Shown: one piece after another, positions 17,974 through 27,162 of the stretch
Layout of the letters: each line of letters begins with the position of its first letter
How positions within the stretch are numbered: position 1 is the stretch's first letter
Assembly (NCBI RefSeq): GCF_038562415.1
Contig: NZ_JBCFBA010000013.1
Location: 1-64,000 of the forward strand
Length of the DNA stretch: 64,000 nucleotides
Direction of reading: 5' to 3'
Source of the DNA: Solidesulfovibrio sp.
GTDB taxonomy: Bacteria; Desulfobacterota; Desulfovibrionia; Desulfovibrionales; Desulfovibrionaceae
Made by a program: the position numbers and the translations under genes
The notes under the pieces: generated by a model
What the model was told of the DNA's origin: nothing
Databases searched by the model: none
The model's input: only the letters and a program-made list of their open reading frames with translations

Positions 17974-18336
17974 ATGAGCCGCATCGCCATCACCCACCGC
18001 CAGGGAGTCCTCTGGGCCAGCACCCAATCCGTGCTGGGCGGAAGCCTCGCCCTGGAACTGGAAACCGCCGTGCTCGAAGCCGCCGCCGTCGGCCGTTACG
18101 CCGTGACCGTCCTGGACATGGCCGCCGTCACGGCCATGGACAGTTCCGGCGTCGGGGCGCTGGTGCGCCTGCAGACGGCCCTGGCCACCAAGGGCCGCCG
18201 CCTGATCCTGGCCAATCCCCAACCGGGCGTGGCCGACGAGCTGCGCCTGCGCGACCTCTACGGCTTTTTCCAGGTCTCGCGCGACATCCACCCGGACATG
18301 GACACCGAGGAACTGCTCCTGGCCCGCGACGCCTGA
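17974..18336 (+). CDS. STAS-domain protein (anti-sigma factor antagonist type)
   Basis: A 120-residue single STAS domain. The phosphorylation-site region reads VTAMDSSGVGALVRL, like the DSxG motif of SpoIIAA/RsbV proteins, with the conserved serine present. Such proteins bind anti-sigma factors or act as chemotaxis-type switch partners. No matching kinase or anti-sigma gene lies beside it, so the partner is unknown. Confidence 0.75.
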   Translation: MSRIAITHRQGVLWASTQSVLGGSLALELETAVLEAAAVGRYAVTVLDMAAVTAMDSSGVGALVRLQTALATKGRRLILANPQPGVADELRLRDLYGFFQVSRDIHPDMDTEELLLARDA

Positions 18337-18439
18337 ACCTCCCGCCTTGACCCGACCGGCCGAATCGGTCAGAGAATGATGCGAGCCCCTGGCCGCCCGC
18401 TGCGCGGTCGGCCCCGATCCTTCAGCCCAGGAGCGCATC

Positions 18440-18706
18440 ATGACCGGTCCCCAGGACATCGCCGCCTCCATCGCCGCCTTGTATCCCGAAATCGCCCGCC
18501 ACGGCATCGACGTCGCCGTGGCCGACGACCCGGCCACCGGGGAATGGCTCGTCACCATGCGCCACGGCGCCCATTCCCTGTCCACCCACCTCGGCAAGGC
18601 CGACGCCGAGGCCTGCCTGCGGGGCGTGCAATGCGCCGCGCTGGGCATCCAGATCGGGCGGTTCGTGGAGAACTACTGCCTGGGCCAGGGGGAATGCCCG
18701 GCCTAG
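18440..18706 (+). CDS. uncharacterised small protein
   Basis: An 88-residue soluble protein, family not recognised. It has a mixed alpha-beta composition, histidine-containing centre (RHGAHSLSTHLGK) and three cysteines towards the C-terminus (ACLRGVQCAALG, NYCLGQGECPA). CAGGAGCGC precedes the ATG with good spacing, supporting expression. Confidence 0.6.
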   Translation: MTGPQDIAASIAALYPEIARHGIDVAVADDPATGEWLVTMRHGAHSLSTHLGKADAEACLRGVQCAALGIQIGRFVENYCLGQGECPA

Positions 18707-18859
18707 GCCACCGGGCCTGCGCCCGGGACGGGTGGGCAAGCGGCGCTTCGTGAAAAAAAGAACGATTCGCGCCGCAACGCTTTCCCAAAAGCTTTACAAG
18801 CGCGGAAAAACGTTCAAGAATGCTTCCTCGACACGCAAGGACCGCAAGCCGAGGAAGCC

Positions 18860-20998
18860 GTGATCGCCCATTCCCTGGACACCACCTGCGCCGGGCTGAC
18901 CCCTGAGGGCAACGGCCTGGGCGGCCGTTCCCCCCGTATCCTGGTGGTCGAGGACGAGCGCATCGTGGCTCTGGACCTCAAGGCCATCCTGCGCCACCTG
19001 GGCTATTGCCTGGCCGGCCTGACCAGTTCCGGGACCGAGGCCGTGGAGATGTGCGACAGTCTCCGCCCGGACCTCGTGCTCATGGACATCTTTCTGACGG
19101 GCGAGATGGACGGCGTGGAGGCCGCCTGCGTCATCCAGCGGGAATGCAACATCCCGGTGATCTACCTCACGGCCCACACCGACAAGGTCACGCTCCAGCG
19201 GGCCAAGCGCACCGCGCCCTACGGCTACGTGCTCAAGCCCGTGGACGAGGACTGGCTGCGCACGGCCGTGGAGGTGGCCCTTTTCAAGCACCGCACCGAA
19301 CAGGAGCTGCGCCGTAGCGAGCAGCGCTACCGCCAGCTTTTCTCGGGCATGCTCAACGCCTTCCTGCTGCTGTCCCACGTGCCGGCCCCGGCCGGCCCCG
19401 GCGACTTCCAGGTCCTGGAGGCCAACCCGGCCTTCGAGCGGATGACGGCGCTCGCCCACGACGCCGTGGTCGGGCGGCTGCTCACCGAGGTGTTTCCGGG
19501 CCTCGAGCCCTTCTGGCTGGAGACGCTTTGCGAAACGGTCCGTACGGGGCGGTCGGTGCGCTTCGAGAATTTCCTGTCCGCCCGCAACATGTACTTCCTG
19601 GCCCAGGCCTACAGCCCGGCGCCGGGCCAGGTGGCCGTGGCCCTGGAGGACGTCACCGAGCGCAAGCACGGCGAGGAGCGGCTGCGCTACCGCACCTTCC
19701 ACGACGCCCTGACCGGCCTGCCCAACCGGGCTCTGTGCCTGGACCGCATCGCCCGGGCCATCGAGCGGGCCAGGCGGCGCGCCAACTACGTCTACGCCCT
19801 GCTGTTTCTGGACATCGACCGCTTCAAGCTCATCAACGACAGCCTGGGCCACCTGGCCGGCGACGAACTGCTGCGGCGCGCGGCCGACCGGCTGCGCCGG
19901 GAAGTGCGCCAGCTCGACACCGTGGCCCGGGTCGGCGGGGACGAGTTCGTGGTGCTGCTGGAGGAGATCGCCTCGCCGGGCGATGCGCTGCGCATCGTCA
20001 AGGCCATCCGCGAGCGGCTGCGGGCGCCGTTTACCGTGGGCGGGCGGCAGTGCTACGTCACGGCCAGCCTGGGCGTGGTCCTGGGGCCGGCCGACTACGA
20101 ACGCCCCGAGGAACTGCTGCAAAACGCCACCATCGCCATGGGCAACGCCCGGGCCGCCGGCAGCGGCCGGGTGCGGGTGTTCGACTGGTCCATGCGCGAG
20201 CGGGCCAAGCGGGTCATGGACCTGGAGACGGACCTGCGCCTGGGGCTCGATCGCGGGGAATTCGTGCTCCATTACCAGCCGATTTTCTGCCTGCGCAGCC
20301 TGGCCACGCGCGGCGTGGAGGCGCTGGTGCGCTGGCGGCGCCGCGACGGCGAGCTGGTACCGCCGGGGGAATTCATCCCGGCCGCCGAGCAAAGCGGGCT
20401 CATCATCCCCCTGGGCGCCCACGTGCTGGCCGAGTCCTGCCGGGCACTGGGCCGCTGGCGGCGGGGGGTTTTGGGGAAAGCGCCCTTTTTCATGTCCGTC
20501 AACCTGTCGGCCCGGCAGTTCAGCCAGCCGGACCTGGTCAAGCAGATCGTCACGGCGCTACGCAACGAGGGCATGGCGCCCACGGACCTCAAGCTCGAGA
20601 TCACGGAAAGCGTGCTCATGGAGCATCCGGAGTCGGCCATGCCCAAGCTGCGGGGACTGCGCGAACTGGGCGTGCGCATCGGCATCGACGACTTCGGCAC
20701 GGGCTATTCCTCCCTGTCCTACCTCCAGCGGTTTCCCATCGACACCCTCAAGGTGGACCGGGCCTTTGTCTCGGGCATGGAGGAACACGGCAACCGGGCC
20801 ATCGTGCGCTCGGTCATCGGCCTGGCCCACAGCCTGGGCTACGACGTGGTGGCCGAGGGCATCGAAACCGCCGCCCAGCTGACGGACCTGGCCGGGCTTG
20901 GCTGCGACCTGGGCCAGGGCTTCCATTACGCCCGCCCCCAGCCCGAAGCCGACCTGCTCGGCCTGCTTGGCCGCATGCCGCCGGGGTGTTCCTGCTAG
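18860..20998 (+). CDS. response regulator with PAS, GGDEF and EAL domains (c-di-GMP turnover)
   Basis: A 712-residue cytoplasmic protein. REC domain about 25-145 with phospho-acceptor D76 and K126; PAS-like domain about 152-265; GGDEF domain with VGGDEF (359-363 for GGDEF) and a product-inhibition RxxD (350-353) exactly five residues before it; EAL domain from about 455 with EALVRW, NLSARQF, EITES, DDFGTGYSS and VAEGIET. All catalytic motifs are intact, so it may both make and degrade c-di-GMP under phosphorelay control. The cognate histidine kinase is not adjacent. GTG start with GAGGA upstream. Confidence 0.92.
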   Translation: MIAHSLDTTCAGLTPEGNGLGGRSPRILVVEDERIVALDLKAILRHLGYCLAGLTSSGTEAVEMCDSLRPDLVLMDIFLTGEMDGVEAACVIQRECNIPVIYLTAHTDKVTLQRAKRTAPYGYVLKPVDEDWLRTAVEVALFKHRTEQELRRSEQRYRQLFSGMLNAFLLLSHVPAPAGPGDFQVLEANPAFERMTALAHDAVVGRLLTEVFPGLEPFWLETLCETVRTGRSVRFENFLSARNMYFLAQAYSPAPGQVAVALEDVTERKHGEERLRYRTFHDALTGLPNRALCLDRIARAIERARRRANYVYALLFLDIDRFKLINDSLGHLAGDELLRRAADRLRREVRQLDTVARVGGDEFVVLLEEIASPGDALRIVKAIRERLRAPFTVGGRQCYVTASLGVVLGPADYERPEELLQNATIAMGNARAAGSGRVRVFDWSMRERAKRVMDLETDLRLGLDRGEFVLHYQPIFCLRSLATRGVEALVRWRRRDGELVPPGEFIPAAEQSGLIIPLGAHVLAESCRALGRWRRGVLGKAPFFMSVNLSARQFSQPDLVKQIVTALRNEGMAPTDLKLEITESVLMEHPESAMPKLRGLRELGVRIGIDDFGTGYSSLSYLQRFPIDTLKVDRAFVSGMEEHGNRAIVRSVIGLAHSLGYDVVAEGIETAAQLTDLAGLGCDLGQGFHYARPQPEADLLGLLGRMPPGCSC

Positions 20999-21062
20999 GG
21001 GTTTCCCTTATCCGGCGGGCGCCCCCGGTTGCGGGACGCCGACCCAGCGGCTAGGACAGGCC

Positions 21063-21803
21063 ATGCCGTATCGCCCCGCCCCCCTTTGCCGCCTCCTTCG
21101 GCTCCTGTCCCTCGGCCTTGCGGCCGCGCTGCTGTGCGGCTGCGCCGCCAAGGCCCCCATCCCCAGGCCCTCGGGCCGGGAACCGGCGACGCTGCGGCCC
21201 TACACCATCAAGGGCGTCACCTACACGCCGCTGCGCTCGGCCAAGGGTTTTCGCGAGGAAGGCATCGCCTCCTGGTATGGCCCGGGCTTCCACGGCCGCC
21301 TGACCTCCTGCGGCGAGATCTACGACCAGTACCAGATGACCTGCGCCCACAAGCTGCTGCCCATGCACACCAGGGTCCGGGTGACGAACCTGGAGAACGG
21401 CCGGATTTCGGAACTTCGGGTCAACGACCGGGGGCCGTTCGTGTCCGGCCGGGTCATCGACCTGTCCCTGGCCGGGGCCAAGGAGCTCGGGGTCTACGGC
21501 CGGGGCACGGCCCGGGTGCGGGTGGAGGTGGTGGGGGACGTGCCGGGCGCCACCCCGGCCGGCGAGTTGCCGGGCCCGTTTTACGTGCAGGTAGGGGCGT
21601 TCACCCGGCGGGAGAACGCGGAAAAGCTGTTTTCGCGGATTCTGGGCGCGGGCTACGCCGGCTCACGCATCCACTACAAGGAGATCGACGGCACGCAGTT
21701 CTTCCGGGTCCACGCCGGGACGTTCCCCTCGGTGGCCGCCGCCGAGGAAGCCCGGCTGCGGCTGTCGGCGGTGTTCGAGGGGGCGTTCGTCCTGGCCCAG
21801 TGA
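21063..21803 (+). CDS. rlpA: RlpA-like septal lytic transglycosylase with SPOR domain
   Basis: A 246-residue lipoprotein: signal ending LLCGC gives a lipobox cysteine near residue 22. The double-psi beta-barrel RlpA domain is visible as GIASWYGPGFHGRLTSCGEIYDQ and RVRVTNLENGR ... VNDRGPFVSGRVIDLS, with the catalytic aspartate of NDRGPF. The C-terminal ~70 residues (PFYVQVGAFTRRENAEKL) form a SPOR domain that binds denuded septal glycan. Role: peptidoglycan cleavage at division sites in the periplasm. Confidence 0.9.
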   Translation: MPYRPAPLCRLLRLLSLGLAAALLCGCAAKAPIPRPSGREPATLRPYTIKGVTYTPLRSAKGFREEGIASWYGPGFHGRLTSCGEIYDQYQMTCAHKLLPMHTRVRVTNLENGRISELRVNDRGPFVSGRVIDLSLAGAKELGVYGRGTARVRVEVVGDVPGATPAGELPGPFYVQVGAFTRRENAEKLFSRILGAGYAGSRIHYKEIDGTQFFRVHAGTFPSVAAAEEARLRLSAVFEGAFVLAQ

Positions 21804-21940
21804 GGGACGGGCGCGACCGGCCCTCGGGCCGAAACCGGGCCATGCCGACGCCGAACCGTCGGCCTGCCGGGGTTTCTCGGGAAATGCCGGGCCGTGGCGG
21901 CGAAAACGAACCCGCCGCGCCGGCTGTCGCCGGCGTGGCC

Positions 21941-22243
21941 CTACAGGATCTCGTCCGGATTGAGCTCGGCCCGGAACTTGCGCGAGAGCCGAAAGACCAC
22001 GACCTTGCGCGGCGGCAGCATGATGGAGGCGTTGGTTTGCGGGTTGCGCCCCTTGCGCGCTTTTTTGTCATAGGACTCGAATTTGCCGAAGCCGCTGACC
22101 AGCAGGGAATGGTCTTTCTTGATGGACTGCTTCATCAGTTCCAGCAGGTGGTCCACCAGCACCTTGACCTCGGCCCGGTTGCGTTCGGTCTTCTCGTAGA
22201 TGTAATCGACGATGTCGGCCTTGGTGAGGGTTTTTCCGTTCAT
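21941..22243 (-). CDS. ihfA: HU/IHF family nucleoid protein
   Basis: A 100-residue DNA-bending protein. MNGKTLTKADIVDYIYEKT is the usual N-terminal helix pair, VSGFGKFESYDKKARKGRNPQT is the conserved beta-arm region with the proline that intercalates DNA, and FRLSRKFRAELN closes the domain. The arm sequence fits IHF alpha better than HU, but one subunit alone cannot be assigned firmly. GCAGGAG lies 7 bases before the ATG. Converges with rlpA over a 137-base gap containing only a weak 6-bp hairpin. Confidence 0.85.
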   Translation of the reverse strand: MNGKTLTKADIVDYIYEKTERNRAEVKVLVDHLLELMKQSIKKDHSLLVSGFGKFESYDKKARKGRNPQTNASIMLPPRKVVVFRLSRKFRAELNPDEIL

Positions 22244-22308
22244 GGCGTTCTCCTGCGAAAGGGGTTCTGGTGATCCGCACGCGCCGTCCCGCCCCGGCCC
22301 CGACCGGG

Positions 22309-22737
22309 CTAGCGTCCCCTGGCGACGGCCGCGCGCACGGCCTCGGCCATGGCCTGGGCGGCCGCGGCGTCGGCATAGGGGCGGCCGGACCACAGGCGCA
22401 GTCCGTCGCCCTCGTGCCGGGGAATCAGGTGGGCGTGGGCGTGGAAGACCACCTGGCCGGCGGCGGCGTTGTTGTTGATCTGCACGTTGAGGCCCGCCGC
22501 GCCGGTTGCCGCCATGACGGCGGCCCCGACCGGGGAAAGGGCCGCGAACAGCCGGCCGCCGACAGCCTCGGGCAGATCGAACAGGTTGCGGTGGTGGGCC
22601 TTGGGAATGACCAGGACATGGCCGGGGGCCACGGGCGCGATGTCGAGAAAGGCCAGCACGTCATCCGTCTCGAAGACCCTGGCGCAGGGCAACTCTCCCT
22701 TGACGATTTTGCAAAAAACACAGTCGTCCTGGTGCAT
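22309..22737 (-). CDS. HIT-family nucleotide hydrolase
   Basis: A 142-residue histidine-triad protein acting on nucleoside phosphoramidates or dinucleotides. N-terminal DDCVFCKIVKGE is the zinc-type start, and VVFHAHAHLIPR is the HxHxHxx catalytic triad. Length is normal. GGGAG lies before the ATG; the longer frame upstream overlaps the divergent radical SAM gene. Upstream of the HU/IHF gene on the same strand. Confidence 0.88.
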   Translation of the reverse strand: MHQDDCVFCKIVKGELPCARVFETDDVLAFLDIAPVAPGHVLVIPKAHHRNLFDLPEAVGGRLFAALSPVGAAVMAATGAAGLNVQINNNAAAGQVVFHAHAHLIPRHEGDGLRLWSGRPYADAAAAQAMAEAVRAAVARGR

Positions 22738-22873
22738 GGCGTCTCCCGTCTCCACTGGCGTCGGGTTGTCGGCGCGGCACGGTCCAGCCTGCCCATCGCC
22801 GGGGCCGAGCCGATGCATTGCCTTCCTGATAGTCAAGGAAAAGCTTTTTTTCAAGTGGCTTAGGAGAAAAATA

Positions 22874-23968
22874 TTGCAACACGCACCATCGGGAGGCCTG
22901 CCCGGCACCGGACAGGCCGTAAAAACCCGCCCACAGGGCCGGTATTTCCGCCATCCCGAACCCCCGAAGCCCCGTTCCCGCATCTGGCCGGTCTATGTGA
23001 CATTTCAGGGCTGCCCCGGCCGGTGCGTGTTCTGCGCCCAGCACCTCCAGTCGGGCCGGCCGCCCCTGGCCCCGGGCCGGGTGCTGGCGGAGATGGTCGC
23101 CGGCCTCGAGGCCGCCGCCGCCGCCGGCCGCGGCCCCTACGAACTGGCCTTTTACGGCGGCGTGTTCACGGCCCTGCCCGACCCCTGGCCCGAGCAGTTC
23201 CTGGAGGCGGCGACGGCTTTTCGCCACCAGGGGCTCGTGACACGCGTGCGCTGCTCCACCCGGCCCGACGCCTGCGACCCGGCGACCCTGGCCAGGCTCG
23301 GCGCCGCCGGCCTCGACCTGGTGGAACTGGGCGGGCAGACCTTTGACGACGCGGTCCTGGCCGCCGCCGGCCGAGGCCACGACGCGGCGGCCATCCGCCG
23401 GGCCGCCCGCGACGTCAAGGCGGCCGGGCTGGCCCTGGGCCTGCAACTGCTGCCGGGGCTGCCCGGCCACACCCCCGAGGGCCTGCGGCGCGACGCGGCC
23501 GAAGCGGCCGCCCTGGCCCCGGAAATCGCCCGCCTGCACCCCTGCCTGGTCATCGCCGGCACGCCCCTGGCCGACCTTTTCGCCGCGGGCCGTTTCGTCC
23601 CCTGGGACCTGGAAACCGCGCTGGCCGCCCTGGCCGAGGCCCTGCCCGTGCTGTGGCGGGCCGGGGTCCGCGTGGCCCGCATCGGCCTGGCCCCGGAGCA
23701 GGGGTTGGAGGCGGCCGTGCTGGCCGGGCCGCGCCATCCCGCCCTGGGCGCCCGGGTCCGGGCCAGGGCGCTTTTTGCCCTGGTCGCGGCCGAGGTCGCG
23801 GCCCTGGGCGGGCCGCCGGGCGAACTGACCGTGCCGCGCCGTTTCGCCGGGGAAATCTTCGGCCAGGCCGGCGAGCTCCTGCCGGCCTACGCCGGCCTGG
23901 GCCTGCCCCGGGAACGCATCCGCTTCTGGCACGAAGAAGAATTGTATTTGTCGGCCCGCCGCGTTTGA
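22874..23968 (+). CDS. Elp3-like radical SAM protein (TTG start)
   Basis: A 364-residue radical SAM enzyme. VYVTFQGCPGRCVFCAQ supplies the CxxxCxxC cluster (C47, C51, C54) and LAFYGGVFTALP the glycine-rich SAM-binding strand; the later LLPGLPGHTPEG segment is typical of the Elp3/HemN-like branch. There is no C-terminal acetyltransferase domain. Substrate unknown. The start is inferred as TTG at 22874 because AGGAG (22862-22866) sits 7 bases before it; no ATG or GTG fits between there and the motif. Confidence 0.8.
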   Translation: MQHAPSGGLPGTGQAVKTRPQGRYFRHPEPPKPRSRIWPVYVTFQGCPGRCVFCAQHLQSGRPPLAPGRVLAEMVAGLEAAAAAGRGPYELAFYGGVFTALPDPWPEQFLEAATAFRHQGLVTRVRCSTRPDACDPATLARLGAAGLDLVELGGQTFDDAVLAAAGRGHDAAAIRRAARDVKAAGLALGLQLLPGLPGHTPEGLRRDAAEAAALAPEIARLHPCLVIAGTPLADLFAAGRFVPWDLETALAALAEALPVLWRAGVRVARIGLAPEQGLEAAVLAGPRHPALGARVRARALFALVAAEVAALGGPPGELTVPRRFAGEIFGQAGELLPAYAGLGLPRERIRFWHEEELYLSARRV

Positions 23969-24047
23969 CTCCGCCGCGCACTCGTGCCAAATCGAGCAAG
24001 GGGCGCGGCCCGCCCCCGCAAACCCTCAACCCGTTTGGCGGATGCCC

Positions 24048-24557
24048 ATGAAACGTCTTCTTTCGCTCCTGGCCTGCGCCGTCATGCTCGCCACCGCTTT
24101 CCCGGCCCGGGCGGATTCGCCCAACATGCGCCAAAGCCTCAATTATTTCATGAATTATTTCAACGAGGCCGTGGTCCAGGCCATCCGCATCAAGGAATAC
24201 GAGGAATCGGAAAACCTGGCGGCCAAACGGCCCTACACCCAGGAATACGTGGCCCTGACCGACGTCGTCGCCCGGCTCGAAAAGACCCTCGGCCTGGCGC
24301 TCAATCTCTGCGACATCTACTACATCTACAACAAGACGACCTACTGCTTCACCAAGGACGAAAAGACCTACCTTTTCGACCGCATCGACAACATCCTCGA
24401 CACCTTGGACAAGATCAAGGCCACGCCCTACAACGTGGACGCCGGACTGATCGAGGACAAGAAATCCGTGGTCAGCCGCAACGTCGCCGAACTCGACGAG
24501 CGCATCGACAAGTTGCGGGCCTTCATCAAGTCCTCCCTTGTGGTCTTCCACCGCTGA
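24048..24557 (+). CDS. uncharacterised exported helical protein
   Basis: A 169-residue protein with a signal peptide (MKRLLSLLACAVMLATAFPARA). The mature part is mostly helical and charged, with two cysteines (NLCDIYYIYNKTTYC) 13 residues apart that could form a disulfide. Family not recognised. ATG at 24048 is preferred over 24042 because GGCGGA then has normal spacing. The next gene begins inside its last 20 bases. Confidence 0.65.
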   Translation: MKRLLSLLACAVMLATAFPARADSPNMRQSLNYFMNYFNEAVVQAIRIKEYEESENLAAKRPYTQEYVALTDVVARLEKTLGLALNLCDIYYIYNKTTYCFTKDEKTYLFDRIDNILDTLDKIKATPYNVDAGLIEDKKSVVSRNVAELDERIDKLRAFIKSSLVVFHR

Positions 24558-25737
24558 TCCGGCCGGCCCGGGCCGGCCGCGCGCCGTCACGGCCAAAACC
24601 GCCCTGCCCCTGGCCGACGGCACGGCCGCCCTCGACGACGCGGCCGTGATCCTCGCCGGGCGGCGCATCCTGGACGTGGGCAAGCGTCGCCTGGTGCTGC
24701 GGGGTTTTACCGGCCCCGTGGACGACCTGGGCGAGGTGGTCCTCGTGCCCGGGCTCGTCAACGCCCACAGCCATCTCGAACTGGCCGGACGGCTCGGCCA
24801 GTGCCCGCCCCCGGCCGGATTCGCCGCCTGGGCCGCCTGGCTCGCGGCCGGGGACCGCCGGGTGCCGCCGGCGGCCCTGCTGGACCGGGCCGTGGCCGAG
24901 ATGGCCGGCTCGGGCACGGGCGCGGTCATCGACGTGGGGGGGCGCGCCGGCCCGGCCGTGGCCGACGCCCTGCTGCGGGCCGGATTGGCCGGGCTGGTCT
25001 GCCACGAGGCCTTCGGCTGGCGCCGGCCGGCCAAGGCCCTGGTCCCGGCCGCCCTGGAGGCCGCCGTTTCCCACGCGCCGGACGGCGCCGTGCGCGCGGC
25101 GGCCAGCGGCCACGCCCTCTACTCCACCAGCCCCGACACCCTGCGCCTGGCCCGGGAGGCCTGCCGGCTGCGCCAGGCGCCCTTCTGCCTGCACCTGGCC
25201 GAGCATGCCGAGGAAGCCGAGCTGCTGCGTTCGGGCACGGGCGCGCTGGCGGCCCTGCTGGCCGGCTCGGTGCTGCCGCGCGGCTACGCCCCCCCGGGGT
25301 GTTCGCCCGTGGCCGAGGCGGCCCGCCAGGGGCTGCTCGGGCCGGACGTGCTGGCCGTGCACGCCGTGTGGCTGGACGCCGCCGATCGCCGGCTGCTGGC
25401 CGAGACGGGCACGCATGTGTGCCTGTGCCCGCGCAGCAACGCCCGCATCGGCGTGGGCACGGCCGATGCCGAAGCTCTGCTCGCGGCCGGCGTCCCCCTG
25501 TGCCTGGGCACGGACAGCCTGGCCTCCAACACCGACCTCGACCTGTGGAACGAGGTCCGGGCCCTGCTGGCCGCGTGCGCCGATCTCCCGGCCCGGGCGG
25601 TGCTGGCCGCCCTGACCGCGAACCCGGCCCGGCTGCTGGGCCGGCCCGGGGAGCTCGGCCTGCTGGCGCCGGGGGCCGTGGGCGGCCTCGCCGTCCTTCC
25701 CGACGACCTGCGGCCACGCCTGGCCGACGGTTCGTGA
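24538..25737 (+). CDS. amidohydrolase family deaminase (aminofutalosine deaminase-like)
   Basis: A 399-residue metal-dependent amidohydrolase. Motifs: LVPGLVNAHSHLEL (metal HxH), FCLHLAEHAEEAE (third histidine), VLAVHAVWLDAADRRLLAETG (fourth histidine) and CLGTDSLASN (catalytic aspartate). This matches the MtaD/aminodeoxyfutalosine-deaminase branch; the futalosine menaquinone route exists in Desulfovibrio, but no mqn gene is adjacent, so the substrate is open. The reading frame requires a TTG start at 24538, overlapping the previous gene by 20 bases; ribosome site not evident, so coupling is likely. Confidence 0.75.
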   Translation: MWSSTADPAGPGRPRAVTAKTALPLADGTAALDDAAVILAGRRILDVGKRRLVLRGFTGPVDDLGEVVLVPGLVNAHSHLELAGRLGQCPPPAGFAAWAAWLAAGDRRVPPAALLDRAVAEMAGSGTGAVIDVGGRAGPAVADALLRAGLAGLVCHEAFGWRRPAKALVPAALEAAVSHAPDGAVRAAASGHALYSTSPDTLRLAREACRLRQAPFCLHLAEHAEEAELLRSGTGALAALLAGSVLPRGYAPPGCSPVAEAARQGLLGPDVLAVHAVWLDAADRRLLAETGTHVCLCPRSNARIGVGTADAEALLAAGVPLCLGTDSLASNTDLDLWNEVRALLAACADLPARAVLAALTANPARLLGRPGELGLLAPGAVGGLAVLPDDLRPRLADGS

Positions 25738-25754
25738 ATCCGCCCGGGAAGTGA

Positions 25755-25783
25755 TTGTGTTTACCCCGGCCTTGGCCTATTTT
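25755..25783 (+). promoter_or_regulatory. sigma-70-like promoter of the EAL-HDOD gene
   Basis: TTGTGT (25755-25760), 17-base spacer, TATTTT (25778-25783), about 110 bases before the start codon in an otherwise GC-rich gap. Confidence 0.45.
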
Positions 25784-25893
25784 TTCCCCGGAAGCGTTGG
25801 CTCACCGGCCTGGCCGGCCGCTGGGCCGGACGGGCACAACCACCAGCGGTGACTGGGCTTGTCTTGCCGGTATCGCCATCAGGAAACGCCGCC

Positions 25894-27156
25894 ATGGGCT
25901 CCGTTGACAACTGCACCCTCGACTGCAACTACGCCGTGGCCCGCCATCCCATCTACCAGGTGGACGGCGGGGTGTTCGGCTACGAACTGCTCTACCGTTC
26001 GGTCGGCGGCCCCAACGCCGCCATCATCCCCTCGGACGCCGAAGCCACCCTGGCCGTGCTGGCCGACGGCATCCAGGCCATTTCCCGGGACATCGACCCG
26101 AAAAAAAAGATTTTCATCAATTTTTCCAGAGACATTTTGGAAAAGGGCTACCACGGCTTCCTCGACCGCGAGCGGTTCGTCATCGAGGTGCTCGAACACG
26201 TGACCTGCGACGCCGCCTTTACCGGGCTGGTGCGGTCCATCCGGGAGGCCGGCTTCGTCCTGGCCCTGGACGACTACGTGGGCGACGCCTCCTTCGACCC
26301 GATCCTGCCCTATGTCAGCTTCGTCAAGATCGACTTCCTGGCCCTGCGCGACGATCCGCCTCGGTTGCGGGCGGTCATCGACGCGTGCCTGGCCGCGGGC
26401 AAGACCGTGTTGGCCGAGAAGGTGGAGGCCGAGGGGGATATCGCCCTGTGCCGGGAAAAGGGCATCCCCCTGGCCCAGGGCTTTTTCTACAGCCGGCCGC
26501 AGGTGGTCACGGCCAAGGTGCTGCAGCCCAACCAGGCGGTGAAGCTGGGCCTCCTGGCCGAAGTGACGCGGCCGGAAATCGACGAGAAAAAAATCCGGGA
26601 CATCCTGGGCGCCGACGTGTCCCTGGCCTACAAGCTCCTGCGCCACGTCAATTCCGCCAGCTTCTCCCGGGGCCAGCCCGTGGAATCCCTGGACTACGCC
26701 ATCAAGCTCCTCGGCCGCGACGCCCTGGCCAGTTGGGTGGCCGTCAATCTCCTGGCGTCGCTGGGCTCCACGCCCAGGGACCGGGAACTGGCCTTTGCCT
26801 CGGCCGTGCGCGCCCGGTTCCTGGCCCTGCTCGACGCGGCCAGGGGGAGCGTGTGCCACAAGGGCCAGACCATCTGCCTCATGGGCCTGCTCTCGCTGCT
26901 CGACGCCATGCTGGGCGTGCCCATGGAAAAGGCCCTGGCCGGCGTGACCATCGACGCGGGCATGCGCCGGGCCCTGCTTGGCCAGCCCAGCCCCAGCCGG
27001 CCCTGCCTGGCCCTGTGCCGGGGCTACGAGGGCAGTCCCGATCCCCGGGCGGCCCAGGTGCTGGCGGCCTTCGGCGTCAGCCACGAGACGGCCTCCAGGT
27101 CCCATTTCGAGGCCCTGTCCTGGGCCTCGGACATGTTCCGGGGCTCCGGGCGCTGA
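25894..27156 (+). CDS. EAL-HDOD (YuxH-like) signalling protein with degenerate EAL
   Basis: A 420-residue protein with an N-terminal EAL-fold domain (about 10-205) and a C-terminal HDOD domain (about 205-400). The EAL motif is replaced by ELL (YELLYRS), and the DDFGTG loop reads DDYVGD, so phosphodiesterase activity is probably lost and it may act as a binding platform. The HDOD part shows SLAYKLLRHVNSASFSRGQPVESLDYAIKLLGRDAL without HD catalytic residues. ATG at 25894 has AGGAA upstream; a GTG 15 codons earlier is possible. Confidence 0.82.
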   Translation: MGSVDNCTLDCNYAVARHPIYQVDGGVFGYELLYRSVGGPNAAIIPSDAEATLAVLADGIQAISRDIDPKKKIFINFSRDILEKGYHGFLDRERFVIEVLEHVTCDAAFTGLVRSIREAGFVLALDDYVGDASFDPILPYVSFVKIDFLALRDDPPRLRAVIDACLAAGKTVLAEKVEAEGDIALCREKGIPLAQGFFYSRPQVVTAKVLQPNQAVKLGLLAEVTRPEIDEKKIRDILGADVSLAYKLLRHVNSASFSRGQPVESLDYAIKLLGRDALASWVAVNLLASLGSTPRDRELAFASAVRARFLALLDAARGSVCHKGQTICLMGLLSLLDAMLGVPMEKALAGVTIDAGMRRALLGQPSPSRPCLALCRGYEGSPDPRAAQVLAAFGVSHETASRSHFEALSWASDMFRGSGR

Positions 27157-27162
27157 GGCGGT

